The notes beneath the pieces were generated by a model. It was not told where the DNA came from. It saw only the letters and a program-made list of their open reading frames with translations, and searched no databases. Below are positions 30,899 to 41,408 of a stretch of DNA of 64,000 bases, piece after piece (position 1 is the stretch's first letter; the number at the start of each line of letters is the position of its first letter). The stretch comes from Austropuccinia psidii (lineage: Eukaryota > Basidiomycota > Pucciniomycetes > Pucciniales > Sphaerophragmiaceae), in NCBI GenBank assembly GCA_023105745.1, contig JALGQZ010000009.1, positions 6,881,937 through 6,945,936 of the forward strand, written 5' to 3'. A program made the position numbers and the translations under genes.

Positions 30899-31792
30899 AG
30901 ACGTGACACTGATAAATCTCGTTTCTTACAAATCCAGTGATCTTATCCTTCCAAGGTAACACTGAGCCAAGCAAGCTCAATCCACCCAAACTAACACCAC
31001 CCTTCTCTTATGTCTTTGTACTTCCTATATTTTGCTATAGCTGCGTTTGCTTCCAAAACCCCCTGCTGTCATGATCCTTCAGCAATTATTTTATCATTTT
31101 ATTATTTATTTATGTAGTGATCTTTTGAATTAACACCCTCCCTTGGACCCGAAATTGTATTTGTTATTGTATTGGTCAGCTACCGTTTTGCTACCTTTTC
31201 TCTTGTTGCATTATGGCCATTGGTAAGTCATTCAAGTTGTTGCTTATGTGTTCTACTCCCACTATACTGGGATCACCCCAAATAAGTTGGAGGTAACAAT
31301 TCTCATTTCCGGTATAGCTCGGCCGTTGGATCTGTGCTTTACTCGACTGGCACCGCTAGTGATTTGGAAAGGTAGTATGCACCTAATAAGCTGAGTTTTT
31401 TTATTTTTTATTTTAATAGATTCATCATTTATGCAGGTATCAGCTGATGTGGGGCTTTTGAGAGCTTTTGGATACAGTGAACCCTAGTATTATCGGGGTG
31501 CAGTGGAATAGGTACAATGGTTATTTCATGTTGCTGCTCTCTTGAGGGTACCTTTCATACCCAGCTGGTTTGGATCCTTTCCGAAATGGTATAAATATGA
31601 CTCTGAATTCACTATTTCCCCAATTCCAACTACCATCCATTGGACTTTATTGAGCTGTTGTGTTGTCTCAAACTTACGGTATGTTTTTGTATTAGCTTAA
31701 AGTGACTTGATTTTATTGAGTAGTTCTCATGGAGACTGCTGAACCTCTCTCCACCTTTCTTTGCAGAATTCCATCTCGTTTTAATTTGTAAA
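30899..31792. other. CpG-bearing non-coding or intronic segment
   Basis: No long frame. CpGs are present (for example CTCGGCCG near 31319 and ATCGGGGTG near 31494). A consensus intron can be proposed at 31680-31766: GTATGT donor, pyrimidine-rich tract and TTTCTTTGCAG acceptor. It may be the interior of the same unknown gene as the flanking ORFs. Confidence 0.4.
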
Positions 31793-32173
31793 ATGTGCCC
31801 CAATAGCCCAGTATACTCCTCCTCCTTCTTAACGGCAAACAAGCCTTTTTCCGTTGAGGAATTTGAGGAGATGGTTTTTGGCACTCCTTCCACACCTGTT
31901 GAAAGATCCATGTGGGAGTGGTTTACCTCAATTACTCCTCCTTCTACATGTCCTCCGTCACCCCCTGCTCTAGCCGGTTTCTCATTCAGCTCTCCTAGAG
32001 CCTCTTTGCCTGAGGATGAGCCTCCATCCGCAGCATTGGCTTTTTACACCTTTATAAATGGTGATTATGATTCACGGCTTTTTGTGGAAGATCCCAAAAC
32101 CGTATTTTTGATCAGAGTTGCTTCCAATCCTCAAGGTTCTAAGCCTACCGCAAGTCATACCTATGCTTTATGA
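31793..32173 (+). CDS. Hypothetical protein, Pro/Ser-rich
   Basis: A 126-residue frame starts at ATG 31793, 27 bp after a strong splice acceptor (31766); the frame is open upstream to the acceptor, so it may be an internal exon. The N-terminal third has an acidic helix (S-V-E-E-F-E-E-M-V-F-G). The middle is rich in Pro/Ser (P-P-S-T-C-P-P-S-P-P-A). The C-terminal part is more ordered (F-Y-T-F-I-N-G-D-Y-D-S-R-L-F, then F-L-I-R-V-A-S-N-P). Codon use and CpG content differ from the surrounding retroelement. I do not recognise a family. It could be a captured host exon or part of another insertion. Confidence 0.45.
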   Translation: MCPNSPVYSSSFLTANKPFSVEEFEEMVFGTPSTPVERSMWEWFTSITPPSTCPPSPPALAGFSFSSPRASLPEDEPPSAALAFYTFINGDYDSRLFVEDPKTVFLIRVASNPQGSKPTASHTYAL

Positions 32174-33015
32174 CCTCGCAATCAAAATGGCCATGTCATA
32201 ACTCTCATTCCAAATAATGAGCAAAAGGTTTGTTTGTTTTGATTGGTGTTTCTCAGAGAAGAAGCTTGGATAAAGCTAATTGCTTTTTTTTGTTTTGTTT
32301 TTTATGTTTATTTTTATTTTTTTTTGGATTCATCTTTTTTACATATAGTATTATTGATTATCATAGACTATGGCTCTTGCAGTGATCTACCAATGTTAAA
32401 GAATTTAGGTCCAGGCATTTGGTATGATCGGATTCAATGTTAATAATGTATTGAATAAGATTGAAGTTGTGCATTAAAGGTCAAGTCCCCTCTTAACGCC
32501 AATTCATGAATCATGTCCCTCCCTGTCTTTCGAGCTAATGAGCTAAAGTTAATAATTGGGTATGGTATTTGTTGCCCGTTCCTTTTTATAAACCCAAGTT
32601 AAGTTTAAGTTGAGATATGAGTTAAGCTATGTTCTCTGAAAGAACTTAAAGTTAAATAAATTAAAATTATTTTAATTTATCTTAAGTAAAATAGATAGCT
32701 AAAGCAATAAGAAACCATAAGCCTATCTCATCAATGTTTTAAATAGTAGAGGATAAATTAGTGATTATAGCCTTAAAATAATGGCTCTATCACTTTCCCA
32801 TAAGTCCTCAGCATGAAATGGGAGTCAAATAATAAATAAAGAAATAACTAATAAAATTGATGGAAAAGGATGGATTAAAAAAATAACACAGAATTTGGGA
32901 CTTAGCAGGTTATATTTTATTTGAGTTTCATTCCATCAACCAAATATTTCCTTTACTAGTTTTTGTTTAATAAACTTCCCCCCCTCTTTTTTTCTCTTTT
33001 GAGAGGTTTAAAAAA
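32174..33015. other. Gene-free; CpG content drops at about 32590
   Basis: The first 400 bp still contain scattered CpGs. From about 32590 the sequence is AT-rich with none visible and looks like the rest of the giant element. This is the approximate right edge of the foreign-looking segment. No terminal repeats were identified. Confidence 0.4.
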
Positions 33016-33938
33016 TTATTCTTGGCAGAAGTATGTCCAATCTTCTGTATTAGTTTTAGTTGCACCACCTCTAAGACTGAGTATGGCTGGTATAAGTGTT
33101 TCTTCCCAATGACAATCCCATATGGAATTCTTGAACATATAGCCTTTTGAGATCTTGCTGATTGATCCTGTTTTAATTTTTAAGTACTGAAGGTTGAACC
33201 AATCTTGGCATTCCCAGGTCCTCCAAAATAATGATTTCCTGATGGGTTCATTCATGTGGAATATTTCATTCCAGTATGGGTTTCCAAGGTTGCCTTCAAT
33301 TCCATCACACGTCAGTAACTCCAGGAATTCATATTTTGTAAGGTTTAATCCAGGTAATTCTTTCCATGGATGTGGAATTATAGTTTCCAATGGTGATTTT
33401 TCTTTTTCAAAGATGTCCTAAAGCTCAATATATGGAAGGACTATTGTGGAGATATCTGGAAAGGGTTCTGGTTTATTTTCAAGAACCAGTCAGGATTCTC
33501 ATTTAATTCTTGTGAATTGATGTAATTTTGCCAGACTTCTTTTTCTTCTATCCAGCTGTTATGTATGTCCAATGACCAGGGATTTTCTTCAAGTATTGGC
33601 CATGACTCCATTTTATAGGATTTGGTGGGTTTGAATGTATCAAGGTAAGATGAATTGAGAAATAGTATCAAATTTATTTATCAAAATAATTTGAGGGTTG
33701 GTTTAATGGGTTTTAGTTGCTATTTTTGGGTATGAATTTGAATATTCCTCTTTGGTAAGGCAGGAGGTCACTGCCTAGTGATTTTTTTTTGGTTTTTTCT
33801 GATATTGCTGGAGTCTCTTCAAAGTGCCAAAGAGTTTCTTTATTGATATCTTCATCTTCTGGTTTCCAAACTGGATATTAAAACATTTGGTCTTCTTTCA
33901 TTAATTCTTCCCCATAGGATTCAAGAATTGGTGAATTA
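33016..33938 (-). pseudogene. Giant element extra ORF 3 (repeat of ORF 2 domain)
   Basis: A reading from ATG 33938 (context CCACCATGG) runs to 33016 with several stops and frameshifts; open pieces are 33441-33671 and 33016-33390. The second piece (E-F-L-E-L-L-T-C-D-G-I-E-G-N-L-G-N-P-Y-W) is a clear paralogue of the domain in 34130-34486 (Q-F-L-D-L-L-A-E-E-G-I-K-G-N-L-E-N-Q-F-W). Shared positions include G-N-L, W-x-E-I-F, a Trp-rich middle, T-G and G-Y-x-F. I know no named family for it. It lies between protease and pol. Confidence 0.5.
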
Positions 33939-34129
33939 GCCATGGTGGAGGTAAGTGTTTTTGTTTTTGTTTTTGTTTCTTTTAATAATAATATTTTGTT
34001 GATTAATTTCTTCTTTGTTAAGGCAGGAAGTCACTGCCCTTGAGAGAAAAAAAAAGAAACTAGTGATACATTTTATGGATGATACTGATACATTTTTAGA
34101 GAAGAAATTCTTGATTTTTTTTATTTTAT

Positions 34130-35060
34130 TTAAGGTTGGGCTCCCCCAAGTGGGAAAGGTAAGTTTCTGTTGAGCAACCTGGCCAAAATAAGGTCTTTGA
34201 GGGCTTCCACAAAGGCATTTCTTTCTTCAATTTCTGGTTCTGATGGAAGTTCTGACCACCATAAGTTTTCATCAATGAATATATATCCATCTCCAACCCC
34301 TTTCAGTATTCCAGTTTGGTATGTTGATCCCTTCAATCCAAGGTACCATTGGGCCCAAATTTGATTGAAGTAAAGTCCTCTTCTTGGTAGTGTGGCAATT
34401 TCAAATATTTCATCCCAGAATTGATTCTCAAGGTTACCTTTAATTCCCTCTTCAGCTAATAAATCCAAGAATTGGATATTGTTCAAGTTTGATCCTCAAA
34501 GGTGACATAAGTATTTATCTTCACATAAACTTTCTTGAGCTTCATCCCCATAAAGGTCTTCAAAGGTAATGTATGGCAGGTAAATGTAGTTGTATTCATT
34601 TTCTAAGATGGATTCTGTTTCTTCCTATTCATTGGTGGTTTGCTGAATGAATTGAGGGTTTTTCAGTTGCCATTCATAAGGTTCTTCTTGGTTGTTCAAG
34701 GGTCTATCCAAGAAGTTTATTTGGTATGTTTCTTTCAAATTTTTGTCTCTTTCTTCCATAATTTTGAAGTCTTTTTCTATTTCATTTATAATTTTTTCAT
34801 CTGGAAGCTCATGATGTTCACTAAATCTGACTTTCTTCCTTTTGGGTTTAGTTTTGAAAGGGTTTCCATTTATTTTTTCATTTCCATCTACTAAAATCTG
34901 GAAGGCTTCTTCATTGTTATCAATTGGCTTGTAAACTATGCTGGGTAATTCATCTTCAGAGGTTTAGTCTTCAAGTTGCCTTTTGAGGTTGTTTGTCCAT
35001 TGGTTATCTTGAGAAGATTTATCACTTTTTGGACATATGGATAACTCTTGGGTCTTCTGG
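34130..35060 (-). pseudogene. Giant element extra ORF 2, unknown domain
   Basis: Starting just after the protease in a different frame, a continuous reading of about 300 codons broken by three stops runs from R-D-I-T-I-I-N-L-T-Q-K through a Lys/Glu-rich helical region (K-P-K-R-K-K-V-R-F-S-E-H-H-E-L, then I-E-K-D-F-K-I-M-E-E-R) to the domain at 34130-34486. That domain is aromatic-rich and ends R-N-A-F-V-E-A-L-K-D-L-I-L. It may be the C-terminal extension of a gag-protease polyprotein or a separate product reached by frameshifting. No catalytic motif is recognised. Confidence 0.5.
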
Positions 35061-35070
35061 GTCAAATTGA

Positions 35071-35793
35071 TTATGGTAATGTCTCTTTTTGAATTTTTAT
35101 CTTCTTCCCTGGGGTATTTCTGACCAATTTTGCCATATTGCATAAATCCATTCCTCTAGGTGGTCCAGTTTGCCATCCAAGTGCTTGAGGTTTGCATATT
35201 GGCATGCCTAATATTCTTCCATCAGGCTCTTGATAACTGAGTATCTCACCTTGTTTATGGAAGAATTCTAGTCTGATATTTTCGTCTGCCAAGAAAGGTC
35301 TTCCAAGTACTGTAAGGACAGATCCTTTTGCAATGAAGAAGTGTATTTGAGTTTCTTCACCTGAAGCCAAAATGATTGGAGTAAATTCTGATAGTGCAAC
35401 CAATGAAGTGGTATGCCCTCCAATACCTCTGAGGTTCAGGTTAAGATTTCTTGTTGTGAGTGAGGCTTTGATTGCTATTTTTTCTGATATGATGTTGAGT
35501 TCTGCCCCAGTGTCCACTAATGCTCTGATAGGATATTCTTCCTTTCCAATACAGATTTCCATAAATCCCAAAGGACAGGAATAATGAATCTTGGGCTTTG
35601 GTATTTCTTTGAATCCAAATTCTAATAGCCTTTCTTGAAGATCCATTGAATTGAGTGATTTAATCTTCTCTTTATCTTTTTTGGATAATTCCTGTAATTT
35701 ATGGACAAAATTTGGTGACATCCTCAAAATTTCTTCAATCGTGAGGTTGATATTTTGTTGCATGAGTTTCTTAATAATTTTGTCAATTTCCAA
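35071..35793 (-). pseudogene. Giant element retropepsin protease
   Basis: The 240-residue frame has a Lys/Glu-rich helical N-terminal part, C-P-L-G-F-M-E-I-C-I-G and the canonical active site A-L-V-D-T-G-A-E-L-N-I-I. It then has L-R-G-I-G-G-H-T-T-S, F-F-I-A-K-G-S-V and L-G-R-P-F-L-A-D, the second retropepsin hydrophobic-Gly motif. The Asp-Thr-Gly is intact. It processes gag-pol in the particle. The downstream frame shift into ORF 2 could be mutational or programmed; I cannot tell. Confidence 0.85.
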
Positions 35794-35853
35794 TTTAGTT
35801 TCAACTTGTTTCTTTTGAGGTTTTCTGAACTTCTTTTCTTCTTTGGGAATTTC

Positions 35854-36036
35854 TTAATCTTCATTCTTATTGGCAATATTCTCAATTTCCTCCTCAGGTT
35901 GGTCTGGTTTTGGAATATTTGAATTTTGGAATTTGGTGGGAATTATTACTCTTTCTTCTTCCTTTTCTTCATCAATATAAGTTCCTGGAATAGTTTCTTT
36001 CTTCTTTGGATCTTGATTTTGGGCTTGTCTTTCCAT
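35854..36036 (-). pseudogene. Giant element gag-protease acidic linker
   Basis: A charged segment (R-Q-A-Q-N-Q-D-P-K-K-K-E, then I-D-E-E-K-E-E-E-R-V-I-I-P-T-K) lies between the zinc knuckle and the protease. This layout matches the large rust gypsy group I associate with DUF4100. It is separated from its neighbours by single stops. Confidence 0.6.
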
Positions 36037-36156
36037 CCTTTGTTTAGTCTGCCTTAGTCCAATGTGTGATTCAAAGGTGTCATTGTCTGAGGAAATGGTA
36101 GGTGGTTTCCAATTTGACCAATCTTCAACATGTGCAATTGAGGTTAATTTTTCCTC

Positions 36157-36441
36157 TTATTTCTTTTCAGTGGGATTAACCTCTTCTTGTTTTGGGTTTA
36201 CCACAGGTTTCTCCATAAATTTCTTGTTAAGTTCTGCTTGTTCTTTTGCAAAATACCTGACTATGTTTTTGGGACTTTCATTTCCTTCCATAGATACTCT
36301 CTGATAATTGGGGAAGAGGTAAGATGCTCCTTGGGTTCTGACAACTCTTCTGTCCAAATCTTCAGCAAGGTGGGTGCATCTAGTTGCTGTATGGCCTTCT
36401 TCCTTGCAGTAAGCACATTTTAATGATGGTCTTGGAGCCAT
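36157..36441 (-). pseudogene. Giant element gag zinc knuckle region
   Basis: The frame begins with a basic stretch and has C-A-Y-C-K-E-E-G-H-T-A-T-R-C, a complete C-x2-C-x4-H-x4-C knuckle. It is followed by E-D-L-D-R-R-V-V, Y-L-F-P-N-Y-Q-R-V and I-V-R-Y-F-A-K-E-Q-A-E. The knuckle packages element RNA. The segment after the knuckle is conserved in rust relatives as I recall them. Confidence 0.8.
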
Positions 36442-36615
36442 TTGAGCTGGTTTGTATGGTTGTTAACTGGATGAAAATGGTGGTAAGGGATTCCTTGGTC
36501 TGTATGGCTGGTTATTTTGAGGGAATATTTGCTCTTGATTATTGTTCCAATTCCTTCTTGGTGGATTAACTGCTTTTGAAAGGGTTTTGAGTTGATTTAA
36601 AACTTCTTTAACTGA

Positions 36616-37101
36616 TTATTTTCCCTCATTTCTTGGCTGAGGTTCTGGTTGTGGAGGATTTTTGATCTTTTGGGTGAGCTCTTTTACTTGTTTTAAAGCT
36701 TCATCCCAGCTTTCATCCTCAAATCTTGTCTTCTTTTCTGGTGGTTTTGGTTTAGAAAATTCTTTTTGTTGTATCAGAACCTTGGCCTCCAAGTCCTGTT
36801 CAATGTATAATTTCAAAATATCCAATCTGGGTATGATGTAACCTCCATCCAAGGCTTGAACCATAGCTCTGTCTTTAATCATTTCTTTGTAAATTGAGTC
36901 TTGAAAATTAGTGGAAATTCTGGCCAATATTTCTTGATTATGGTTTATATCACCTTGGATATATTGGTATCTTCTGAGGTAAGTGATGATTTCTTCATAT
37001 TCCCCAATGAAATTTCTGTACTGAGTCATATTTCTTATTCCCCTTCTTGCTGGGATTTTTGAATAATTCAGTGATTGAGGATAATCTGTATCTTCTTTCA
37101 A
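36616..37101 (-). pseudogene. Giant element gag capsid, C-terminal part
   Basis: The 161-residue frame is helical, with T-Q-Y-R-N-F-I-G-E-Y-E-E-I-I-T-Y-L, Y-K-E-M-I-K-D-R-A-M-V-Q-A-L-D-G-G and I-L-K-L-Y-I-E-Q-D-L, then a Pro/Lys/Glu-rich tail. It continues the capsid from 37103 after a one-base frame change near 37105. Confidence 0.7.
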
Positions 37102-37102
37102 G

Positions 37103-37651
37103 TCAGACTGTTCCCCATCTTCTTTTCATACCCACTTTTAATTGCTCCCAATCAGCTGTTTCATATCCTGACATTCCTTCAATATGGTAGCTGATTTCTT
37201 CATCTTTTGTCCAAAATTCTATTTGCATTGCAATGTCTCTTCCACTTTCTCCTTCCATTTCTGCAATATTTTCAACTTTCTTGATGACTCTTTCAACATC
37301 CTTTCCATCAAACCACAGATTATAGTCCTTTGCTCTGATTTTCACTATTGGAGTAGTGTTTCTTGGAATTTCTTGATGAAATGGAGTTGGAATTTGGGCA
37401 GGAATGTTGAATCTTCTTGGTAAAGTGCTGTGTCTTTTTTCTGTATAAGGTGTTGATGTGGACATGGTTCTTGGATAAGGTGAAGGTGATCTATGTGGCC
37501 TGAATGATCTTGGAAGGGTGGTTTGTTCTTCAAGTGGACTATTTTGTGGAGTATAACTTGATGATTTATTTTTGCCTTCCTTTTTGATTGGTGCTAGTAA
37601 TTCTGCTTGCATTTCTAGCATCTTCTTCTGACGTCTCTGTGTTGAAGACAT
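37103..37651 (-). pseudogene. Giant element gag N-terminus
   Basis: The frame starts at Met 37651 and reads a disordered Ser/Thr/Pro/Arg-rich N-terminus (R-P-H-R-S-P-S-P-Y-P-R). The capsid start follows: D-Y-N-L-W-F-D-G-K-D-V-E-R-V-I-K-K-V-E-N, W-T-K-D-E-E-I-S-Y, G-Y-E-T-A-D-W-E-Q-L-K and M-K-R-R-W-G. These correspond to the retrotransposon gag fold. The frame ends at a stop created by the frame change near 37105. Confidence 0.8.
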
Positions 37652-38136
37652 TTCTTCTTGTCCTTTAACAGTTTCTTCATTAAGGTTTCTTCCTGGATTT
37701 CTTCAATACTACCAGGTAATTGTGATGATGAAGGTCTATCCATTTTTTATTTATTTACTTCTTCTTTTGATTTTGGTGTTGAGTTATTGATTTTATTTCT
37801 TTCAAGGAGATCAAGGAAGAATTTCTCCACAACCTTCCAGTCCCTTCATTGGTTCTTGGTGTTGCAATTGGGAAATTGGAATATTTATTTGATTTCTCTC
37901 CTAGTTCCTTTTCTTGCTTGGGTGGACAATAGTAATGATCAGAGTGGGTTGATGATTCTGATTTTTGAGATGATGGTTTTGGCTGATTTTGATTATTTGA
38001 CTCCAGTTTCTTTTGTTATAAATCTAGTCTTCTTGGAGTTGTTAAGAATTTTTTAATTGATTGTAATTTGATTGATTTTCATTGAAGTTGAGGTTTTCTG
38101 CCACTGTTGGGACACCAGATGTGGGAACTCCTCTTG
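37652..38136 (-). other. Giant element leader with tentative primer-binding site
   Basis: Non-coding between the 5' LTR and gag. On the minus strand TGGTGTCCCAACAGTGG (38101-38117) begins with TGG, as a site for a tRNA 3' end would. It lies about 19 bp from the LTR edge, farther than usual, so the assignment is weak. Confidence 0.35.
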
Positions 38137-41100
38137 TGTGGGATTGAAATGAGGCAGTACCTGGAGGGGGAAATCACAGGTGTCAGGTTGAGTCTATGTT
38201 GAAGCAGTAATTAGGCTATTTACAACTAGAACTTTGACTGTGAAATGTAGAAAATGATTTAAAATAAGAGTATTTGGAGTAAAATAAAGATTTATAATAT
38301 AATTAAAGGGTTCTACTATTAAAAAGTAGTGGTGGTGAGTGCTATTGAGAACCCTGGGTGCAGTCTTACCAGTTGGATTACTATAATAAGAGCTACAATA
38401 ATTAAAATCATAATTATACCTGATTATTACCCAAGAGTAATTTTTTTTGACAGTTTACTATGTAGGGTATTCAAGAGCAGGATGAGGAAACAATTCTGGC
38501 TGTGAAAAGCCCCCTTTTTATCCTGAAATGGGGTGGAAAGGGTGCTAGACCTTTCCACATAGAGGAAGTGAAAATTTTTCACTCTCTAGGACTGGCTTGT
38601 AGTTCACAAACAGCCTTTATGACCTATATTGGGATCAGATGTGGTTTTGAAACCACGTCTGGGCAGTTTCCACCAATACAGAGTGAAGATTTTCCTCTGG
38701 GGACCTCACAGCCTGATTCTCACGTGTATGGCGCGTAGATTGCTGTACAGAAACTGTATAGGACCCCATTATTGACTGACATATGTGGTATTGAAGTCAA
38801 AACAAGCTTCTTTGTCTATTTCACACCTCATATTCATGGTTATGGGATATTATCCCTTGGCAAGGCTGTATTGGTCAGAATGTAGGATTTTGAACTTAAA
38901 ACAGCTATAACTTTGTCAGTGTTTGAGATATCAACCTCAAAACTGAACCAGGGTGTAGCCCTGTATGTGTTCTACACAATGGTACCTTATTTGATATGGT
39001 TATCATTTAATAAGGCAAAGCTATGTCATGTACAAGATTTTTGTACATATGCATGGTTTAGGCAAAAAGCTGTATTGAGCTTGTTTGCCCCATACCTTCT
39101 GCTATAGTTGATATATGGGGAAATTGATGACACCATCAGATAGCCCTGATTGTGATCTTTCTAAAAAGACGCCACTTTAAGTATCTCACACTAGAACTGT
39201 AGAAGTTAGATGAGAGGTGAATGTTTGGTTCACCCTTATTTGGCCTGAAATTGACCATAAATCCAGAAATATTGGTGCTAGCTCAGTTTGGCTGGTACCA
39301 TTGGATAGCCCTGGCTTAGAGCTTCATTTTGAATACCCATTTGATGGGGTTAAGCCTCTCCTTCTGGATTTTGGATGAGAGGTGAAAATTAGGGTTTATG
39401 CTCAGCAATAACTTTGAGCAGGAATAACTTTGTTATTCTTTGTCCTATGGTGATGGGACTTATATTTTCAGAAAGAGGTGAGTTTCCTCTTTTGTTTGAT
39501 AGCTTTTGAGATGATTTGGCTTGGTTCCATGTTTTTGGTGGTATCTTGGCTATACCATTGGTTTATGGTATTTTGGCTGTCATGCTTATGCTCTGGTTTT
39601 GAGTCACAGACTGACAACAGGTAACTAGTTTTGAATTGCTAATAACTCCTGTAACCATGGGTGGCAAGGGTGTATTGCCTGCCCCTCCTAAAATACTGAA
39701 CAAAATCTTCCTTGGAGCTCACAAACCAAAATATAATTAGTAAGTGGTTTTACAACTGCAGAAGACAAAATTCAGCAGTATCAGATCAGAACTATTCAAT
39801 ATATAATAAGAAAAAGAAATGTCAGGAATTTAGTCAATTTTTATATTTAATGAAATACTTGTCTGTTTTAATTTCAATTCTTTTAGTTGAATTAAGGTGA
39901 GTTGTTTTTTCTTGGTTAAAAGTCCTTTTGTAAGATGGTTTTTTTAAGGTGTTCTGGAGAATTTGATGAGTATTGATCAATGTAATTTTGTTAAGGTAAA
40001 GTTATAATAGAGTAAAATAATTTTTTAAAGGTTTGTTATTTTTTTAAGAGTGTTTAATAAAGAGATAAAATAGTTTCTGTCAGATTTAAGAGGTAAGATT
40101 CTTTGATATTGTATTTTTAAAGGGGTAAGTAATTTTAACATCTTGATAAATGGTGTTAATTTTACTGGATAAAATATTTTAATAGAGTAGTAACCCTAAT
40201 ATTGGGTACGGGACAATTTTTATTTTATTTTAATAATAATAATATTCCACTGAGCTTAGCTACTGGCTAATCTTCAACACTATACTTCCACTGAGCTTTA
40301 GCTACTGGGCAAGTAAAATTCACTTATAATTTTCTGGACTACCTCCCAGGTGAGGGATGAATTATTCCTATGCTTGCAATTTTCAGGGGATATAATGTTC
40401 ATGGGGGGAGAGAGCCCCTCTATTTATACCTTTTGGGAGCCCAGGGGGCGCTGCATGGGAGCTGTCTTTTTCCACTTTAATTCCTCTTGATTCCATCATG
40501 TGACTCCATTTTTGGTGAGGCCCTTTCTTGCATGGGTCAGGTGACGTAAGGCTTGGTGATAATGTTTCTCTGCACAGCCTTTTTTCTGTCACATGATATT
40601 CTGTTGGTGGGTGCAGTATCACATGATAAATTTGTATTTCCTTTGCATATGTCATATTTTAGGGTTGGTAGAAATGGCTGTTTAATTTATGCATGTGTCA
40701 TGGTTGTTTTTCTTCTTTTTGAACTTTAAAATGAGGACAGGTGATAATTTCTTGCCATGATGAATTTACTGTTTTGTATGAGATGATGTGATTTTTGAGT
40801 TTGAAACATGCTTTGCATAGTCATGTGGTTTAGATTTAATTAAAAGTGTGTAATGCATGCAGCTTGTTGTAACTAGCTTTGGTTTGCATGAGGTGATGAG
40901 TGGTGTAAATAATTTTGATTCTGTTTTAAGGTTTCAAGTGGGGTTACTGTGGATATAAGATAAGGTACTCCTGTGGCTGGGTTGTGAATGAATTGCAGGA
41001 ATTCCATGGGTTTTCACTTTGCATCCTGTTACTTCTCTATGTTGAGTGCTAGGTTGCTGTGTAATTCATGCAGGTGTCCTTTCATTGCTGCATGAGTCCT

Positions 41101-41408
41101 GTGTCTATAAGGGGGTGTAAAGCTGGGTGGGGTGTGTAATTTAAAGGGTGGTACCTTCTTTGTTGTAAATAGTTTACTATATGTAGCTTGATTTTTACAT
41201 ATGCATAATGAAATTGAATAATTTACTTAAACACATACACTTCTCTTTGCTGCCTGTACCATGGCTTTATGAGTTCAATCCAGCTTCTTGATGTAAAATT
41301 GACCTTTTGGTGTAAATTTGAGTGTAAGTTTGCCTGTAGGATTGATTTACTACTGCTTTGGGGTACTATGAGCTTGAGCCTGGTAAAGAAATGGTATGCA
41401 ATACCACA
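38137..41408 (-). repeat. Giant element 5' LTR (right copy), interrupted
   Basis: Starts TGTGGGATTGAAATGAGG and ends GCAATACCACA, an inverted TGTGG...CCACA pair. A solo family-1 LTR sits inside at 38181-39616; without it and its 5-bp duplication the LTR is 1831 bp, close to the 1866 bp of the left copy. The two copies are easily alignable but visibly diverged. The frame 40383-40655 corresponds to 17742-18092 in the other LTR and is probably not a gene. Confidence 0.85.
38181..39616 (-). repeat. Family 1 solo LTR, copy D
   Basis: TGTCAGGTTGAGTC...GAGTCACAGACTGACA, 1436 bp, inserted in the giant element's LTR. The exact 5-bp duplication ACAGG lies at 38176-38180 and 39617-39621. It belongs to the same family as copies A, B and E. 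Internal plus frames (38502-38738, 38913-39107) are shadows of repeat sequence. The family is oriented minus if its association with gypsy 2/3 is right. Confidence 0.9.

Larger units (their letters stand above)
16981..41408 (-). mobile_element. Giant Ty3/gypsy-like LTR retrotransposon with nested insertions
   Basis: Two LTRs starting TGTGGGATT and ending near AATACCACA bound a minus-strand gag, protease, extra ORFs, RT, RNase H and integrase. The insertion duplicated CTTAC (16976-16980; CT-AC at 41409, one base lost). After subtracting the copia element and the solo LTR at 38181 the element is about 18.0 kb, very long for a fungal LTR element. Its gag/protease resembles the large rust-specific gypsy group often tagged DUF4100, from memory. 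Coding frames carry several stops and frameshifts; CpG is rare outside 25540-32590. Confidence 0.85.

Noticed and set aside
25540..32590. Helitron with a captured gene
   Set aside because: CpG content and gene-like frames would fit, but I found neither a convincing 5' TC / 3' CTRR pair with a terminal hairpin nor an A/T insertion site.
38502..39107. Plus-strand frames recurring in each family-1 LTR
   Set aside because: They recur because the LTR recurs, do not keep their length between copies and show no domain.
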